Shown here one piece after another: positions 8,253 to 16,932 of a stretch of 50,750 nt of DNA. This DNA is from Nitrososphaerota archaeon (GTDB taxonomy: Archaea > Thermoproteota > Nitrososphaeria > Nitrososphaerales > Nitrosopumilaceae). A program made the position numbers and the translations under genes. Below the pieces are notes generated by a model. It searched no databases and was not told the DNA's origin. It worked only from the letters and a program-made list of their open reading frames with translations. The DNA lies in NCBI GenBank assembly GCA_028867785.1, contig JAGWFS010000002.1:337504-388253 (forward strand), in the 5' to 3' direction. The first letter of the stretch is position 1; each line of letters begins with the position of its first letter.

Positions 8253-9818
8253 CTATACTAGTAAAGATGGTTCTAGAATTAACGCAACTTTTCCATCTGG
8301 CAATATGGTCGCATCTGAAAATGTTGCTAACGAATTGGACATGCTGTCAAGACGTTTTATTACCACTTCTTGTTCTTTTTCAAGGGAATCTACAATCAAA
8401 CCGTATGATTTTCCATCTTTGTCTACAATCACTATGTTCACCTGAGTATCGCTGCTTTCATCATGTTTGGCATTCAAGCCAAGCGCTTTTGAAGCTCTTA
8501 TTACAGGAACAACATTGTCTCGAAGAGTTATCATCTCTTTCCCATGCACACGTTTTATCTCCTTATTGTCAACAGTGAGCGTGGTTGCAATGCTTGAAAG
8601 TGGAAGAACATACTTCTGATCAGATATGCTGACTAGCAATCCGCCTATTATGGCCAAGCTCATAGGTATGGTTAGTGTAATGGTTGTACCTTGTCCTTTT
8701 TCTGTAGTTATCTTTACATGTCCACCGACATTTCTGACTTGTGTCATCACCACATCCATGCCGACTCCCCTTCCAGATATGTCAGTTACAGTCTTTGCCG
8801 TAGAAAGGCCAGGCATGCCAATTAATTCAGCAATCTGTTCGTCTGACATGTGTGCTAAATCTTCTTGTGATATGATCTTCTTTTCTAGTGCCTTTGTTTT
8901 GACGGCTTCTAGATCAATACCTCTCCCATCATCAATGACGTGAATTTCAACTCTGTCCCCTACACGGCTTGCCTTCAATTGTATTGTTCCGGTTTCAGGC
9001 TTGCCTGATTTTTTTCTTTGATCAGTGGTCTCCAAGCCATGATCAACTGCATTTCTGAGCATGTGTAAAAGAGGATCAGTGATTGCATCAAGCACGGTAC
9101 GATCCAATTCAATACCTGATCCTTCTACCTCCAGCTTGACCTCCTTCCCCAGGGATGTTGAGACATCTCTTACCATCCTGGAAAAACGGTTAAAGATTTG
9201 ATCTATTGGAACTAGTCTAATTTTCATTGTTTGATATTGAATATCAGTGATCAATCGTCCTAGGTTCATGAGTACTTCCACGCCTTCATCAGAATTGTGT
9301 GTTTGTACTACCTGGTCCAACTGCATCTTAGCTATCATCATTTCCCCCACTAAATTTACAAGCGAATCGAGATCTTGCATCTTTACCCTTACAGTTGGCG
9401 ATTTGATTTGTTGCGAAGATGTCGGATCAGTTTCAGAGCCATTTGCCTTAAACTCGTTGGGATTCTTAACATAATTTAGAAACTCATCCAGATCAATCTT
9501 TTTTGTCTCGTCGTTTACTAGTTGTCTTAAATGATCGATTCCAAGAAATATGATATTTCCAAGCTCTGGGGTGATGGTGGTATCTCCTCTTCTGAACTCT
9601 TCAAAAATTCCTTCAATTGTCTTGCATATCTCTCGGATTTGATCATACCCCATTGTGGCAGCCATGCCTTTTAGAGTATGTGCAGATCTAAATACGACGT
9701 CAACGTGCTCCTTTACGTTTGGCTCTTCCTCATATTTCAAAAGATAGCTGTTCAGATTCTCTACATGCTCCAAGGCCTCTTGCACAAACATCTCTCGGTA
9801 TTTGCTGTTTTCAGACAT
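8253..9818 (-). CDS. cheA: CheA chemotaxis histidine kinase, short form lacking P2
   Basis: A 521-residue CheA, shorter than the usual ~650 or more. The Hpt (P1) domain holds the phospho-His near residue 47 in 'SAHTLKGMA'. A short linker (~120-145) then leads directly to the dimerisation domain ('LVNLVGEMMIAKMQLDQ'), the ATP-binding domain ('HMLRNAVDHGLE', 'DDGRGID', 'GRGVGMDVV') and the C-terminal CheW-like P5 domain. A typical P2 CheY/CheB-docking domain is not evident. It autophosphorylates under control of receptor/CheW and passes phosphate to CheY and CheB. Its start overlaps the end of cheB by eight bases, indicating translational coupling. Confidence 0.95.
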   Translation of the reverse strand: MSENSKYREMFVQEALEHVENLNSYLLKYEEEPNVKEHVDVVFRSAHTLKGMAATMGYDQIREICKTIEGIFEEFRRGDTTITPELGNIIFLGIDHLRQLVNDETKKIDLDEFLNYVKNPNEFKANGSETDPTSSQQIKSPTVRVKMQDLDSLVNLVGEMMIAKMQLDQVVQTHNSDEGVEVLMNLGRLITDIQYQTMKIRLVPIDQIFNRFSRMVRDVSTSLGKEVKLEVEGSGIELDRTVLDAITDPLLHMLRNAVDHGLETTDQRKKSGKPETGTIQLKASRVGDRVEIHVIDDGRGIDLEAVKTKALEKKIISQEDLAHMSDEQIAELIGMPGLSTAKTVTDISGRGVGMDVVMTQVRNVGGHVKITTEKGQGTTITLTIPMSLAIIGGLLVSISDQKYVLPLSSIATTLTVDNKEIKRVHGKEMITLRDNVVPVIRASKALGLNAKHDESSDTQVNIVIVDKDGKSYGLIVDSLEKEQEVVIKRLDSMSNSLATFSDATILPDGKVALILEPSLLV

Positions 9819-10872
9819 CTTGTTTTACCACCTTGATTATTTCCTGCGCCAATTCATCGGCATCTACCATCTTGTCAACAGCGTTAAGTTCGCTTGCAGA
9901 CTTGGCCATTCCAAAGACAACTGACGAAGATTTGCTTTGTGCAAGTGTGACACCGAGTCGTTTTTTTATCATTTTCATCCCAAATGCTCCATCTTGGCCC
10001 ATCCCGGACAAGAGTATGCCTATGGCATTGGCTCCAAATGCCTCAGATGCCGAGACCATTGTTACATTAACAGACGGTCTGACTCCAAATCTTTTTGGAC
10101 CGTGGTTCAGTTTTATTCTGCGAGATGACGCAACTTCCATGTGCACGTCTCCTGGTGCAAGCAATGCTACGCCATCCTGTATCAAGTCATTTTCGGCAGC
10201 CTGTCTGACATGTAATTGCGAGACCTCGTCAAGCCTTTCTGCAAAAGACGAGACAAATTCTTTGGACATGTGTTGCACAATTAGAAATCCGGCAGAGATG
10301 TCCTTTGGAATTTCTCGGAGAATGTTTGTTATGACATGTGGAGCTCCGGTTGATGCTCCGATGACTACTACTTTTGATGCTGTCTCATCTGATGCACTGT
10401 TTTTGATAATAGTTGGACGTAGCTTTGAGATAGCTCTTGGAACCAAGACATCAGGATTGGATCTAGAAGCAGTCTCTATTTTTGACACCAGTATGCGCTT
10501 TAGGTTTTGCAGGATCTCGCCGTCATCTTGAGGTACGGCTACAAAGTCAACTGCACCCAGTTCTAGCGAATCAAGGATGATCTTGGCTCCTGATTTGTTG
10601 TAATTACTGACAACGATAATGCTGACCTTTTTTTCTTTCATCACCGTTTCAATAAAGGACAGTCCGTCCATGTTAGGCATTTCAAGATCAAGCAGTATCA
10701 CATCAAGTTTCAAATGTCTGACTTTGCGTAGAGCTTCAAGCCCGTCCCGGGCCGTTTCAACTATTTTTATATTATTTTCGGAAGATAACAAGTCGCGTAA
10801 TAGCTCTATCATGTAGGGAGAATCATTTACTATCATGAGGTTGATCTGATTCCTCTCAGATGCTGTCATCAT
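9811..10872 (-). CDS. cheB: CheB receptor methylesterase/deamidase with atypical receiver
   Basis: A 353-residue CheB: receiver (residues ~10-125) followed by a methylesterase domain (~160-350). The esterase triad is visible as Ser in 'VIGASTGAP', His in 'IVQHMSKEF' and Asp in 'SGMGQDGAF'. The receiver keeps the phosphoacceptor ('ILLDLEMPNMDG', Asp62) and the Ser ('VVSNY'). However, the first acidic pair is Asn-Asp ('MIVNDSPY'), and the usually invariant Lys is replaced by Val ('DFVAVPQ', residue 113). CheB removes receptor methyl groups when activated by CheA. The receiver changes suggest altered activation kinetics. It begins 2 bases after the cheY stop and overlaps cheA. Confidence 0.93.
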   Translation of the reverse strand: MMTASERNQINLMIVNDSPYMIELLRDLLSSENNIKIVETARDGLEALRKVRHLKLDVILLDLEMPNMDGLSFIETVMKEKKVSIIVVSNYNKSGAKIILDSLELGAVDFVAVPQDDGEILQNLKRILVSKIETASRSNPDVLVPRAISKLRPTIIKNSASDETASKVVVIGASTGAPHVITNILREIPKDISAGFLIVQHMSKEFVSSFAERLDEVSQLHVRQAAENDLIQDGVALLAPGDVHMEVASSRRIKLNHGPKRFGVRPSVNVTMVSASEAFGANAIGILLSGMGQDGAFGMKMIKKRLGVTLAQSKSSSVVFGMAKSASELNAVDKMVDADELAQEIIKVVKQDV

Positions 10873-10874
10873 GA

Positions 10875-11258
10875 TTATCTCGCCCTGATGACTTTGCTTA
10901 TCACCATAGCTACGTTGGATCTGTCAAACGGTTTTATCACGTAATCTCGTGCTCCTGCTCTCATGGCATCCTGCACAATGTGTTTTTGTTCAACAGATGT
11001 CACCATGACTACTTTTGCTTTGGAGTTAAACTGCATGATGGCTTTTAGCGCTTGGATTCCATCTGCCTTTGGCATGTTGACATCCATTGTTACTATATCT
11101 GGCTTAACCTGCCTGTACGATTCTACTGCTGCTACGCCATCCCCTGCCTCATAGACTTGAGATACAAGGCCGTGCGATACAAGAATGTCTTTCAAGACAA
11201 CCCTCATAAATGAGGCATCATCCACAATCAGAATTTTTGCCGCGCCGGTTGTAGACAT
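10875..11258 (-). CDS. cheY: CheY chemotaxis response regulator
   Basis: A 127-residue single receiver with all canonical residues: acidic pair 'IVDDAS', phosphoacceptor Asp59 in 'VTMDVNMPKADG', Thr in 'MVTSVEQ', Tyr and Lys in 'RDYVIKPFD'. It carries the signal from CheA to the archaellum motor. In archaea this step normally needs the adaptor CheF, which I do not see in this window. It lies between cheW and cheB with 2-3 base gaps. It is the intact counterpart of the diverged receiver at 6132. Confidence 0.94.
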   Translation of the reverse strand: MSTTGAAKILIVDDASFMRVVLKDILVSHGLVSQVYEAGDGVAAVESYRQVKPDIVTMDVNMPKADGIQALKAIMQFNSKAKVVMVTSVEQKHIVQDAMRAGARDYVIKPFDRSNVAMVISKVIRAR

Positions 11259-11261
11259 GTT

Positions 11262-11744
11262 TTATTTCTCCTGGGGTGAAAAAGACGAATCTTCTTCCAA
11301 AAGTTTTACCACGTCCAAAAGCACAATGAGTTTTCCAGAGGTTTTTGCTATGCCGTTTATGTACTCCAATGACTCAAGACCGCCTGAAAGGTTTGTCTCT
11401 ACCTCTTTTAATGAAATTCGCATGACCTGATCAACTTCGTCAATTAAGAGTCCTGTAAGCTTGCCTTTTACATCAGCTACAAGGATGCGGGCCTTTGGGC
11501 CTGCTTCGCAGCTACTAAAGCCTAGTTTTTCTTTTACGTCAACTACTGGAACTATCATACCTCTTAGATTCATGACCCCCTTGACATAGCTCTTGGCATT
11601 TGGTACCTTGGTGATTGATTCCAGTGGTCGTATCTCCCGTACCTGTTCTATAGACACGCCATAATCTTCTTTCTTGGTTGTTTTTTGATCAACCAAGCTG
11701 AATACCACTACCTGCAAGTTTTCTTTAACAACTGTCTCGCTCAT
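11262..11744 (-). CDS. cheW: CheW coupling protein
   Basis: A 160-residue CheW, of usual length, made of the two SH3-like subdomains. Typical stretches are 'YGVSIEQVREIRPL', 'VKGVMNLRGMIVPVVDVKEKLG' (the LRG(x)I/VPVVD signature) and 'GLLIDEVDQVMRI'. It bridges the receptor hairpin tip and the CheA P5 domain. Its ATG overlaps the stop codon of the upstream receptor gene (TAATG), so receptor and coupler are translationally linked. The C-terminal ~15 residues are acidic and Ser-rich. Confidence 0.95.
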   Translation of the reverse strand: MSETVVKENLQVVVFSLVDQKTTKKEDYGVSIEQVREIRPLESITKVPNAKSYVKGVMNLRGMIVPVVDVKEKLGFSSCEAGPKARILVADVKGKLTGLLIDEVDQVMRISLKEVETNLSGGLESLEYINGIAKTSGKLIVLLDVVKLLEEDSSFSPQEK

Positions 11745-13093
11745 TACTGCACCACTGCCTCCTCACTTACTCTTTGTGAGCCAGATGAATCGGAATCATC
11801 TGGTAGTTTGAATCCAGACGCAATTTTTGAAAGGCCATCTGCCATGCCCGCCATTTTTTGTACTGATGCGGCGATTTCTTGGGTTCCAGCCGTTTGCTGT
11901 TCTGTTGCTGCCGAGGCCTCTTCAGTCGCAGACGCGTTCTGTTCGGAGACTGCTGCGATTTCGGATGCGGCCTTTGATAATTGTTCTATTGCAGTGACTT
12001 GTGAATTAGTAGTATTTGCCACATCTGTCACGTTTACCGATACCTCCTTTACTTTTGTGGCTATCTCGTTGAGGGCCTTTAATGCCTTGTCTATGACAAG
12101 CCTTCCTTCAGATATTTCCTTACTGCCGCCTTCTATGCTCTGTACTGTAGATTTTGCGTCATCCTGAATTTGTTTTATTAGGCCGTCTATTTCTTCAGAT
12201 GATTTGGCAGAGCCCTCTGCGAGTCTTTTTACCTCATCAGCTACTACGGCAAATCCTCTTCCTGCCTCACCTGCACGGGCTGCTTCAATGGCAGCATTCA
12301 ATGCAAGCAGGTTTGTCTGGTCGGCAATTTTTCGTATGACTTCCAAAACTGCTGTAATTTCACTGCTCCTGTCGGCCAACTCTTTGATCTTTTTAGATGA
12401 TTCTTTAGTCACGCTGATTATCTTTGACATTCTAAAGTCCGCTTCCGATGCAGATTTCGAACCACTCTCTGATATGATGCCTACTTCTCTAGTAAGATCA
12501 GATGTCATGCTGGCTTTTAATGCAAGGTCTTTCATGTCTTTTGTGAGCTTTGTTACCACTTTGCTAGTTTGTTCCAACTCTTGTGCTTGGGTCTGTGAGC
12601 CTTTTGATATCTGCTGAATTGTGGAAGAAATTTGCTGTACTGACGAATTCATTTGTTCGGTAGAAGAAACGATCTGGTCTGAATTGGAAGCAACCAAGGT
12701 CGAGCTATCCCTTACTTGCATTACCAATTGCCTCAGGTTGGCTACCATGTTGTTAAACGCCAGAGTTAATTTGCCAAGTTCGTCGTTTGATTTTGACTCT
12801 ACGATACCAACAGTGAGATCCCCCTGACCTATTTTTTCTGCCATCGTTGCCATTCTAAGTATCGGTCTTGTGAAAGAACGTGCCACAAAATAAGCAGGTA
12901 TTCCTACCACTGCCTGCATTATCATTCCTGTTACGATATAACGCATAGCATCATCGGTACCGGCGTGTCCCCCTGCAGAATAGCTGGAAAAGGAGACAGT
13001 TGCTATCGAGATGGCAGATGCCACATTTACCATTGCGTTGATTTTTGTTTTTAGTCCTATTTTGAAGAATTTTCCCATGTTCATTTGTGTCAT
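11744..13093 (-). CDS. methyl-accepting chemotaxis protein with minimal ectodomain
   Basis: First gene of the chemotaxis operon. Two transmembrane helices (about residues 20-40 and 52-74 from the chosen start) are separated by only ~15 residues, so there is no periplasmic ligand domain. A HAMP domain follows ('[20 protein letters not shown]'), then a long methylation/coiled-coil helix and the invariant hairpin tip ('[20 protein letters not shown]'). Such receptors often sense the membrane state, internal signals or a partner transducer. The frame opens at GTG 13126; I prefer ATG 13093 because the first 11 residues are not receptor-like. No C-terminal CheR-docking pentapeptide is evident. Confidence 0.92.
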   Translation of the reverse strand: MTQMNMGKFFKIGLKTKINAMVNVASAISIATVSFSSYSAGGHAGTDDAMRYIVTGMIMQAVVGIPAYFVARSFTRPILRMATMAEKIGQGDLTVGIVESKSNDELGKLTLAFNNMVANLRQLVMQVRDSSTLVASNSDQIVSSTEQMNSSVQQISSTIQQISKGSQTQAQELEQTSKVVTKLTKDMKDLALKASMTSDLTREVGIISESGSKSASEADFRMSKIISVTKESSKKIKELADRSSEITAVLEVIRKIADQTNLLALNAAIEAARAGEAGRGFAVVADEVKRLAEGSAKSSEEIDGLIKQIQDDAKSTVQSIEGGSKEISEGRLVIDKALKALNEIATKVKEVSVNVTDVANTTNSQVTAIEQLSKAASEIAAVSEQNASATEEASAATEQQTAGTQEIAASVQKMAGMADGLSKIASGFKLPDDSDSSGSQRVSEEAVVQ

Positions 13094-13213
13094 AATTTTT
13101 ATTGGATGTACCAATAATATGTTCACGTGTGTTTGAATTGATCATACACAAAAACTTGTACCGTATTTTAGGACGGAATTAGGTTATTGAATAATTGTAG
13201 AAAAGAGTATTGC

Positions 13214-13477
13214 CTACTCTTTCATGCGGTCGAGATTTCCCCTTAACTCCTGCTCGACTTCCATTGCGCGCAGCTTCGAGTTGACAATATTGTGAAGCAA
13301 CTCTTCATCGTGCCTCGCCAGTGCCCTTTCTTCCAGTCTCACCAGCTCTTTTTTCACGTATTCTATATGCGACAACCCCCATCTGTATCCGTCCTCCTTG
13401 CTTAATGGCTCCGTTTCTTGCATTCTTAGAGCATCCCATATCCCTTCAAATGGGCGGTCCTTGGAGATATCAGGCAT
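13214..13477 (-). CDS. small charged helical protein, unknown
   Basis: An 87-residue protein (MPDISKDRPFEGIWDALRM...) rich in Glu, Arg and Leu, predicted to be mostly helical with a possible coiled coil in its second half. I do not recognise the family. The frame runs back to a TTG at 13486; ATG 13477 is preferred. A TATA-like 'GTATATAAAA' lies on the same strand near 13522-13531. It sits just upstream of the chemotaxis operon and downstream of the soluble receptor, in the same direction, so a role as a chemotaxis accessory is possible but unsupported by homology. Confidence 0.6.
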   Translation of the reverse strand: MPDISKDRPFEGIWDALRMQETEPLSKEDGYRWGLSHIEYVKKELVRLEERALARHDEELLHNIVNSKLRAMEVEQELRGNLDRMKE

Positions 13478-13603
13478 CACTGCCAATTCTGCGACCGAGA
13501 ATTAAAACGATTGGGAGTGTTTTTTATATACTGCGGCACCGTTCTGATTCTTCCCTGTCTTGGGACTGCCTGCTTCAGTCTTGCTGTATCTAGGTAAGAA
13601 TAA

Positions 13604-14737
13604 TCAAGACTGGAGATTCTGAATAAGAAGAGAATGCCACTGGGAAGAATATGTCTCATATCCGGGAGAAAATGCGTGCGCTATGCAGCATTTTTCATCT
13701 TTGTATTCGGACACCGCAAATCCTTTCTTCTGGCTAAATAGATCGTTTTTACCTAGGAATTCAATTGTCTCCTCGAGTTCAAGATCTTTAGAGTCTGCAA
13801 GCAGCAGGCCATTCTTATCTACTATGCAAATTCTCGTTCTGTCCTTTTCTTCATCAGATATTGGAACGCCTTTTACGATGTTTTGTGCCAAGTCCTGCCA
13901 GCGAAATATGCCACCAAGTATGCCCAGAACTTGCCCGTTCTGGTCTCCATGTTCTCTTATTGTGCAGGAAAACACGAGACTGAGATCATTATTGACCATT
14001 GGGCATTTGCTGACTGTCTGAAATCCAAACTCTTTTCCGCTGTTGGTCTTCATTGCACTGGCAAACCATTCTGTGTTTTTTACATTCATGCCGACTGATC
14101 TATATGTCTCAGGTTTTCCATTTGCAACTATGTTTCCATCCAGATCGCACAAGACCAAGTCAAAATAAACAGTATAAGAATTCAATATGATGCCCATCCG
14201 TCTTGTTACTATATCGTACACTTCATTGGTCTTCAATGATAACGCGTTAACAACACTGTCATCGGTTGCCCACCAGCGTACATCGCATGATCTTTCATAC
14301 AGGTTTCTATCAATCAAATCAATGTTAGTCAGCGCAAGATCAGAAAGCCTGGTTCCTCTGACATTTGTAGCCTGTGTCTTTATGAGATTTCCCAGTTCGT
14401 CTATGGAGTCCCTGCTCTCATTTCTCATTTTCTTACTTACCACTCCGATCTTGCCCGAAAGATCGTTCATTTGTTCGGCAACAACTGAAAATGCCTTTCC
14501 AGCCATACCGGCCCTGCTTGCCTCAATTCTTGCATTGATTGCAATCATGTGCGTTTGCCCGTTCAATCGTTCTATCTCGCCTATTGCCGATTCTACTTTG
14601 CCTGCAAGAATCTCTGACAATTCTGCAACTCTTTCAAGCGTAAAGCTGCCGCCTTTTCCTTTTGCAGTGCTGGATTCTTGTAGCAGTGAGGTTGGCTTTG
14701 ACATGTTACTCATCCTAATCCACTTACTAGAAGACAA
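13604..14737 (-). CDS. soluble MCP-like receptor with C-terminal Cache-like domain (inverted order)
   Basis: A 377-residue protein without transmembrane segments. Near the N terminus (residues ~60-105) is a chemoreceptor signalling tip ('MIAINARIEASRAGMAGKAF', then 'SVVAEQMNDLSGKI'), the part that binds CheW/CheA. The C-terminal two thirds (~165-375) look like a PAS/Cache sensor, with 'DLVLCDLDGNIVANGKPE', 'NTEWFASAMKTNSG' and 'ICIVDKNGLLLADSKD' typical of double-Cache strands. Normal receptors place Cache outside the membrane and N-terminal to the signalling hairpin; here the order is reversed and everything is cytoplasmic. It probably senses an internal metabolite and feeds the adjacent Che system. 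Start at ATG 14737; ATGs at residues 8 and 12 are alternatives. Confidence 0.8.
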   Translation of the reverse strand: MSSSKWIRMSNMSKPTSLLQESSTAKGKGGSFTLERVAELSEILAGKVESAIGEIERLNGQTHMIAINARIEASRAGMAGKAFSVVAEQMNDLSGKIGVVSKKMRNESRDSIDELGNLIKTQATNVRGTRLSDLALTNIDLIDRNLYERSCDVRWWATDDSVVNALSLKTNEVYDIVTRRMGIILNSYTVYFDLVLCDLDGNIVANGKPETYRSVGMNVKNTEWFASAMKTNSGKEFGFQTVSKCPMVNNDLSLVFSCTIREHGDQNGQVLGILGGIFRWQDLAQNIVKGVPISDEEKDRTRICIVDKNGLLLADSKDLELEETIEFLGKNDLFSQKKGFAVSEYKDEKCCIAHAFSPGYETYSSQWHSLLIQNLQS

Positions 14738-14963
14738 TCAGAGTCTTATAGAATGACGTATGTTTGATGCAAACATACAGAGGATGATTGCCGCATTACT
14801 CTACTGGGTTGAAATAAGTCAGTATGCACGAGCGGTAGTATATAGAATAGGTTAGAATCTAACATAGTTTGTGCCAATTTAGCATCGTTTTTTGCCCATT
14901 CATTCTGCGTCTCCTCACACCATGTTTTGCAAGATAGTTTGTTCAATACAGACAGACTTGTCC

Positions 14964-14970
14964 ATAATAC
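14964..14970 (+). promoter_or_regulatory. TATA-like box of first archaellin gene
   Basis: ATAATAC lies 31-25 bases before the archaellin ATG. The same ATAATAC occurs at nearly the same distance before the second copy, although the upstream sequences are otherwise unrelated. This spacing fits a leaderless archaeal transcript. Confidence 0.45.
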
Positions 14971-14987
14971 TCACCCGTACTTTAAAC

Positions 14988-15691
14988 ACAACCAATGAAC
15001 TCATCAAGACGTCGAACTCGTCGTGGAGTCATGGGTATAGAAGCTGCAATTGTTATGATTGCATTTGTAATAGTAGCTGCAGCTCTAGCATTCGTTGTAC
15101 TCAACATGGGTTTCTCGACTACACAAAAGGCAAAGATGGCAGTAGTCTCAAGTCAGACCGAAGCAAGTAGTGCACTAGAGATTGCCGGCAAGGTCACAGG
15201 TATAGGATTCCCAGCCAGTGGAGTGCTCAACGCCACCATCATACCAATCAAGGTTGCAAGTGGCGGAGATGCAGTCAACCTAAGTCCGACCCTTACCGAC
15301 ATCAAGTACTACAGCAATACAGTACGATACGACAACATCTATTCAAGCAAGTGCTTGCTGACATCTGCAACATATGGAAACGTAACAGGAGCGTTCAATG
15401 CAGCCGTATCAGCAACCTGCATCGACAAGGCGCCAATAAGCGGTGCTGCCACACCAGGTGCTCCGACCCATACACAGGCTATGATCTACTGGGATGTCGC
15501 AGGCGGCGTTCCGCTCAACGGCATACTTAGTGAGGGACAGCATGCAAACGTTGCAATAGCATACCAAAGCTCAGACAGACCAAGTGCACTTGACAACATC
15601 AAGGCAGAGATCATCGTACCAACCGGCTCTGCACTGACTATCGAGAGACAGGTACCGTCAGTGACTACAAACATAGTTGATCTAGGATAGG
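14988..15691 (+). repeat. 704-bp direct repeat, copy 1 (archaellin gene)
   Basis: The sequence from seven bases before the archaellin ATG to one base after its stop recurs at 16933-17636 with no difference that I could see. Flanks diverge immediately on both sides. The two copies are offset by 1,945 bases and bracket the cupredoxin gene. Confidence 0.9.
14995..15690 (+). CDS. flaB: archaellin (major archaellum filament protein), copy 1
   Basis: A 231-residue archaellin. A class III (type IV pilin-like) signal peptide, MNSSRRRTRRG, is followed by the hydrophobic helix 'VMGIEAAIVMIAFVIV'; cleavage by the prepilin peptidase FlaK/PibD is expected after Gly11. The rest is a beta-rich, Thr/Ser-rich globular domain that forms the filament surface. 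The product is 100% identical to the copy at 16940. A strong T-run follows the gene, so this copy is probably a monocistronic, highly expressed unit, while copy 2 leads the fla operon. The identical DNA implies very recent duplication or ongoing gene conversion. Confidence 0.94.
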   Translation: MNSSRRRTRRGVMGIEAAIVMIAFVIVAAALAFVVLNMGFSTTQKAKMAVVSSQTEASSALEIAGKVTGIGFPASGVLNATIIPIKVASGGDAVNLSPTLTDIKYYSNTVRYDNIYSSKCLLTSATYGNVTGAFNAAVSATCIDKAPISGAATPGAPTHTQAMIYWDVAGGVPLNGILSEGQHANVAIAYQSSDRPSALDNIKAEIIVPTGSALTIERQVPSVTTNIVDLG

Positions 15692-15712
15692 TCACAAACT
15701 TATTCTAGAAAC

Positions 15713-15727
15713 TTTTTCTTTTTTTTT
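15713..15727 (+). terminator. T-rich terminator after archaellin copy 1
   Basis: A 15-base stretch with 14 T residues begins 23 bases after the archaellin stop. Archaeal RNA polymerase terminates at such runs. It would separate archaellin copy 1 from the cupredoxin gene. Confidence 0.55.
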
Positions 15728-15867
15728 ACTAAAATTACAGATATTATTTTAAATCTTCAAAAGTATGTCCGCGGTCAATACCGTACTAGAATACTAGCAG
15801 AGTGGCCTGCTTGTAAGTTTAATTTGAACAAGCTTGTTTTTATTTCAGGCAAATATGCCGTAGAGCC

Positions 15868-16863
15868 ATGGATCTGCGCTACGTCGCAATTTTTTCAATT
15901 GGTTTAATGTTATTTTTATCATCCCATGCCGCACTCGCCGATAATAATTCCGGCATATCGTGGAAGATAGCCTTTAAGAAAAACGGAACAAGTGCAAACA
16001 GTACAATCTTTTGGCCTCCAGAACTACAGGCAAGACAAGGCGACATGATAACATGGATGAATAATGATACCACGGCTCATACCATCACAAGCGGTGTGAC
16101 GGAGCATCTGAATTACTCCGGCAAGGTATTTGATAGCGGGGTTTTAAGCCCGGGACAGGAATATTCCTTCAAAATTCCGTCCGGAGTCTGGTCTGCATAT
16201 TACTATTTTTGCAGAATTCATCCGTGGATGACTGGAAAAATCGATGTAAGCGACGCATACCTTGGAAAATCTCCAATATCTACAATCTCAACTGACAAAA
16301 ACTCCTACTCCAGCGGTGATACCATGCAAATATCAGGAATTGTAAACGATACTTCACAGATAATGCCGTTGACAATACAAATATTCGATAGCCAAAGGAA
16401 CATGGTTTTTTCAGACAGGACCAACCTATTAAGCGATGATAGTTTTATGTACAAATTAAAAGTCACAAACACTGTCTTCAAGACATCAGGAATATACAAG
16501 ATCAAAGGATATTATGGATTTCCCGCTACTGTGACAGACGTTAATTTTTTCTTTAACGGTCAAAATCAGAATTCTACAAACACAAATTCTGATTCCTACA
16601 AGATCCCGTACTGGGTGAAGAACACCGCCAAATGGTGGTCTCAAAACCAGATTAGCGACAATGACTTTATCAAAGGCATCCAGTTCCTAATCACAACAGG
16701 GGATTTGAAGACAAATATGCCTGCTCATGCATCGATGAAGACCAACATCATTCCAACATGGGTTAAAAGCACCGCTGGATGGTGGGCAGACGGTACAATA
16801 TCGGATGCAGATTTCATTTCAAGCATACAATATCTCATAGATCATGGCATAATCAATGTTTGA
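15868..16863 (+). CDS. secreted plastocyanin-like copper protein with C-terminal paired repeats
   Basis: A 331-residue exported protein with a Sec signal peptide (residues 1-25, 'FLSSHAALAD'). Residues ~30-125 form a type I copper (cupredoxin) domain with ligands His71 ('TTAHTIT'), Cys115, His118 and Met121 ('FCRIHPWMTG'). A ~110-residue Ig-like beta domain follows ('TDKNSYSSGDTMQISG'). The C terminus has two ~30-residue copies of a motif: 'IPYWVKNTAKWW...ISDNDFI' and 'IPTWVKSTAGWW...ISDADFI'. Small blue copper proteins are abundant electron carriers in ammonia-oxidising archaea. A TATA-like TTTTTATTT lies ~28 bases upstream of the ATG. Its placement between identical archaellin genes is unusual and may be incidental. 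Confidence 0.88.
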   Translation: MDLRYVAIFSIGLMLFLSSHAALADNNSGISWKIAFKKNGTSANSTIFWPPELQARQGDMITWMNNDTTAHTITSGVTEHLNYSGKVFDSGVLSPGQEYSFKIPSGVWSAYYYFCRIHPWMTGKIDVSDAYLGKSPISTISTDKNSYSSGDTMQISGIVNDTSQIMPLTIQIFDSQRNMVFSDRTNLLSDDSFMYKLKVTNTVFKTSGIYKIKGYYGFPATVTDVNFFFNGQNQNSTNTNSDSYKIPYWVKNTAKWWSQNQISDNDFIKGIQFLITTGDLKTNMPAHASMKTNIIPTWVKSTAGWWADGTISDADFISSIQYLIDHGIINV

Positions 16864-16909
16864 CATGATGAAAAAATCTCATGTTTGATCATAACAAACA
16901 TACTCGAGA

Positions 16910-16916
16910 ATAATAC
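16910..16916 (+). promoter_or_regulatory. TATA-like box of second archaellin / fla operon
   Basis: ATAATAC 30-24 bases before the archaellin ATG, matching the element before copy 1 although the surrounding bases differ. It is the likely promoter of the archaellum operon. Confidence 0.45.
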
Positions 16917-16932
16917 GTCACAAAATCCTATT

